6,179 bases of DNA. It comes from Pseudomonadota bacterium. GTDB taxonomy: Bacteria > Pseudomonadota > Gammaproteobacteria > Steroidobacterales > Steroidobacteraceae. Shown in pieces: positions 4,584-6,179 of the stretch. Position 1 is the stretch's first letter. Every line of letters begins with the position of its first letter. The stretch is from assembly GCA_021808195.1 (NCBI GenBank), contig JAKBCE010000145.1, forward strand, positions 1 through 6,179, in the 5' to 3' direction. Position numbers and translations under genes: made by a program. The notes below the pieces were generated by a model. The model was given only the letters and a program-made list of their open reading frames with translations, was not told where the DNA came from and did no database searches.

Positions 4584-6179
4584 TCAACCCTTCGGCAATG
4601 CGAACACCATCAGTGTTCCACCCAGCTGGGTGTACTGGTTGAGGCTCTGGTCAAGCCCCACGGCCCCCAGCCCTGCCGTCCCCTTGTGCAGGTTGTTGGT
4701 CATACCGATCGCCGCCCAGCCACCGACACCGGTCAACACGGCAACGTACTGCCGCCCGTCATGCATGTACGTCACCGGATTGCCGATGATCCCCGAGGGG
4801 CAGTGGAAGCTGTAGAGGATCTTCCCGGTGTGCACGTCCACGGCGCGGAAGTCGCCCTTCAGCGTACCGTAAAACGCAAGACCTCCGGCGGTGGTCAGTG
4901 CTCCACCCCAGTCCTGGAACTCCGAATGGATCTGCCAGTTGGTCCGCCCCGTGACCGGATTGATCGAGATGAACCGGCCGCGATAACCACCCGGACCCGG
5001 GTGCATGTTGACGATCGCGCCGACGAACGGAAATCCCGCCATGTACTTCACGTCGAATGCCTGATAATCCATGCACAGGTGATTCAGCGGAACGTAGAAG
5101 TCCCCGGTCTGCGGATCGTACGCGGACGGTTGCTCATCCTTATCACCCTGCGCCGCCGGACAGATGCCCGTGACATTGACGCCAGCGCGCGTCATGTAGC
5201 GCTCGTTGACATCGGGCATGCCGGTATTGAGGTTGAATCCGTTCGCCCAGTTCACCGACGAATCGTACTTCTGGATCCGCACCGGCTTGCCGGTGACGCG
5301 GTTCACGACGAACATGAACCCGTTGCGATCGAAGTGCGCGAGCAGCGGCTCCTCGCGGCCGTCCACCTTCGCATTGAACAGCACCATCTCATTGACGCCG
5401 TCGTAGTCCCACCCGTCGTGCGGGGTCATCTGCAGGACCCACTTGGCCATGCCGGTGTGCAGATTGCGCGCGAAGATCGTCATCGACCAGCGGTTCAAAC
5501 CCGGGCGCTGCGTGGGATTCCACGTGCCCGGATTGCCGCTGCCGTAATAGATCATGCCGAGCTTCGGGTCGTACGAATACCAGCCCCAGGTGGTGCCGCC
5601 GCCTTCCTTCCACTCATCCCCACGCCAGGTCTTCAGGCTCGAATCGGCCCCGACCGGCTTCTGGGTGTACCCGTTGATGGTGTGCATCGGACTGAACAGC
5701 AGCTGATTGTCCGGACCTTCACTGTAGGCGCGCCACAGCATCCGTCCGGTGTTCGCATCGAGCGCAGTCATGTACCCGCGGACGCCGAATTCACCGCCAG
5801 ACACCCCGACCAGCACCACCCCGTCATACACCTGCGGCGCCGCCGTGACGGTCTGACCGAGCTTCGGATCCGCATTGTGGAACTTCCACTCGACGGAGCC
5901 ATTGCTGGCATCCAGTGCATACACCATGCCGTCGAGCGCCGTCATGATGATCTTGCCGTTGTAGTAGCTCACGCCGCGGTTGACGACGTCGCAGCACGCC
6001 ACCGGCGGGGCATTCGGATCGGGCGGCGGGGTGAATTTCCACCGCACCCGGTGATTCGGGTCGTTCAGATCCACCGCGAACACGCTGTTCGGATAGGGCG
6101 TCTCGAAATACATCGTATTGCCGATCACCAGCGGCTGACCTTCATGGCCGCGCAGCACGCCGGTGGACATGGTCCAGGA
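4584..6179 (-). CDS. xoxF: XoxF-type lanthanide-dependent PQQ methanol/alcohol dehydrogenase (5' end beyond window)
   Basis: The 531 visible codons are the C-terminal part of a periplasmic eight-bladed quinoprotein alcohol dehydrogenase. The frame is open through the right edge. It reads SWTMSTGVLRGHEG, matching an internal block of XoxF, so the Met at 6170 is not the start and about 70 residues with the signal peptide are missing. Numbering from that Met, the PQQ/metal site is intact: vicinal C59-C60, E127 (SGGEFG), W195 (GGGTTWGW), N213 (SGNPGTWN), D255 and R282 (FDRNG). D257 (WDYD, codon 5400-5402) is the extra Asp that binds a lanthanide; calcium-type MxaF has Ala there. C336 and C366 probably form the second disulfide. 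The reaction is oxidation of methanol or other primary alcohols to aldehyde, with electrons passed to a cytochrome c. The xoxJ-like and cytochrome genes downstream fit this. Methanol versus longer alcohols as the true substrate, and the XoxF clade, cannot be fixed by eye. Confidence 0.93.
   Translation of the reverse strand, partial: SWTMSTGVLRGHEGQPLVIGNTMYFETPYPNSVFAVDLNDPNHRVRWKFTPPPDPNAPPVACCDVVNRGVSYYNGKIIMTALDGMVYALDASNGSVEWKFHNADPKLGQTVTAAPQVYDGVVLVGVSGGEFGVRGYMTALDANTGRMLWRAYSEGPDNQLLFSPMHTINGYTQKPVGADSSLKTWRGDEWKEGGGTTWGWYSYDPKLGMIYYGSGNPGTWNPTQRPGLNRWSMTIFARNLHTGMAKWVLQMTPHDGWDYDGVNEMVLFNAKVDGREEPLLAHFDRNGFMFVVNRVTGKPVRIQKYDSSVNWANGFNLNTGMPDVNERYMTRAGVNVTGICPAAQGDKDEQPSAYDPQTGDFYVPLNHLCMDYQAFDVKYMAGFPFVGAIVNMHPGPGGYRGRFISINPVTGRTNWQIHSEFQDWGGALTTAGGLAFYGTLKGDFRAVDVHTGKILYSFHCPSGIIGNPVTYMHDGRQYVAVLTGVGGWAAIGMTNNLHKGTAGLGAVGLDQSLNQYTQLGGTLMVFALPKG

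Noticed and set aside
4435..4587. In-frame N-terminal extension of xoxJ (51 extra residues) up to 4587
   Set aside because: The extension is low-complexity, covers the intergenic hairpin and overlaps the xoxF stop. The internal ATG 4434 has a good ribosome binding site and is followed directly by a signal peptide.
6168..6170. Met codon near the right edge as the start of the PQQ dehydrogenase
   Set aside because: The frame stays open upstream (SWTM), and the sequence here matches an internal XoxF block. The signal peptide and first blade residues are missing, so the true start is outside the window.

Overview
The window is GC-rich, densely coding DNA from a Gram-negative bacterium. It holds the ends of two gene sets that converge on each other. 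The right half encodes periplasmic proteins: a PQQ-dependent alcohol dehydrogenase, a signal-peptide-bearing binding protein and a di-haem cytochrome c. The left half encodes hopanoid-modification proteins. Pseudomonadota is the most likely source, but other hopanoid-making, XoxF-bearing phyla (for example Acidobacteriota or Methylomirabilota) cannot be excluded from sequence reading alone.

Left half (1-2756, plus strand): this is the distal end of a hopanoid side-chain operon. The last codons of an upstream gene (probably hpnJ) are followed 9 nt later by hpnK, a YdjC/ChbG-type deacetylase. hpnK overlaps hpnL, a multi-pass membrane protein, by an ATGA junction. hpnL overlaps a 289-residue ferritin-like protein by 26 bp. 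That last protein carries two ExxH motifs plus well-placed extra Glu residues, as in a four-helix di-iron protein. It is the least understood gene here and the best candidate for a new function.

Middle (2757-2796): a 40-nt gap between convergent genes holds a perfect 12-bp GC-rich hairpin, probably acting as a two-way terminator.

Right half (2797-6179, minus strand; read from right to left): this is a lanthanide-type methanol/alcohol oxidation module in the order xoxF - xoxJ - cytochrome c. The XoxF product is cut by the right window edge but keeps the PQQ-site vicinal cysteines, the catalytic Asp and the extra Asp, two residues further on, that marks lanthanide-dependent enzymes. A strong hairpin lies in the 149-nt xoxF-xoxJ gap. 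xoxJ encodes the periplasmic binding-protein-like partner. The last gene encodes a two-haem cytochrome that looks like a c551-type domain joined to a XoxG/cytochrome cL-like domain. XoxF would oxidise the alcohol in the periplasm and pass electrons to this cytochrome, with XoxJ as an accessory or maturation factor.

No RNA genes, mobile elements, CRISPR arrays or long repeats were seen. Promoters for both operons appear to lie outside the window.
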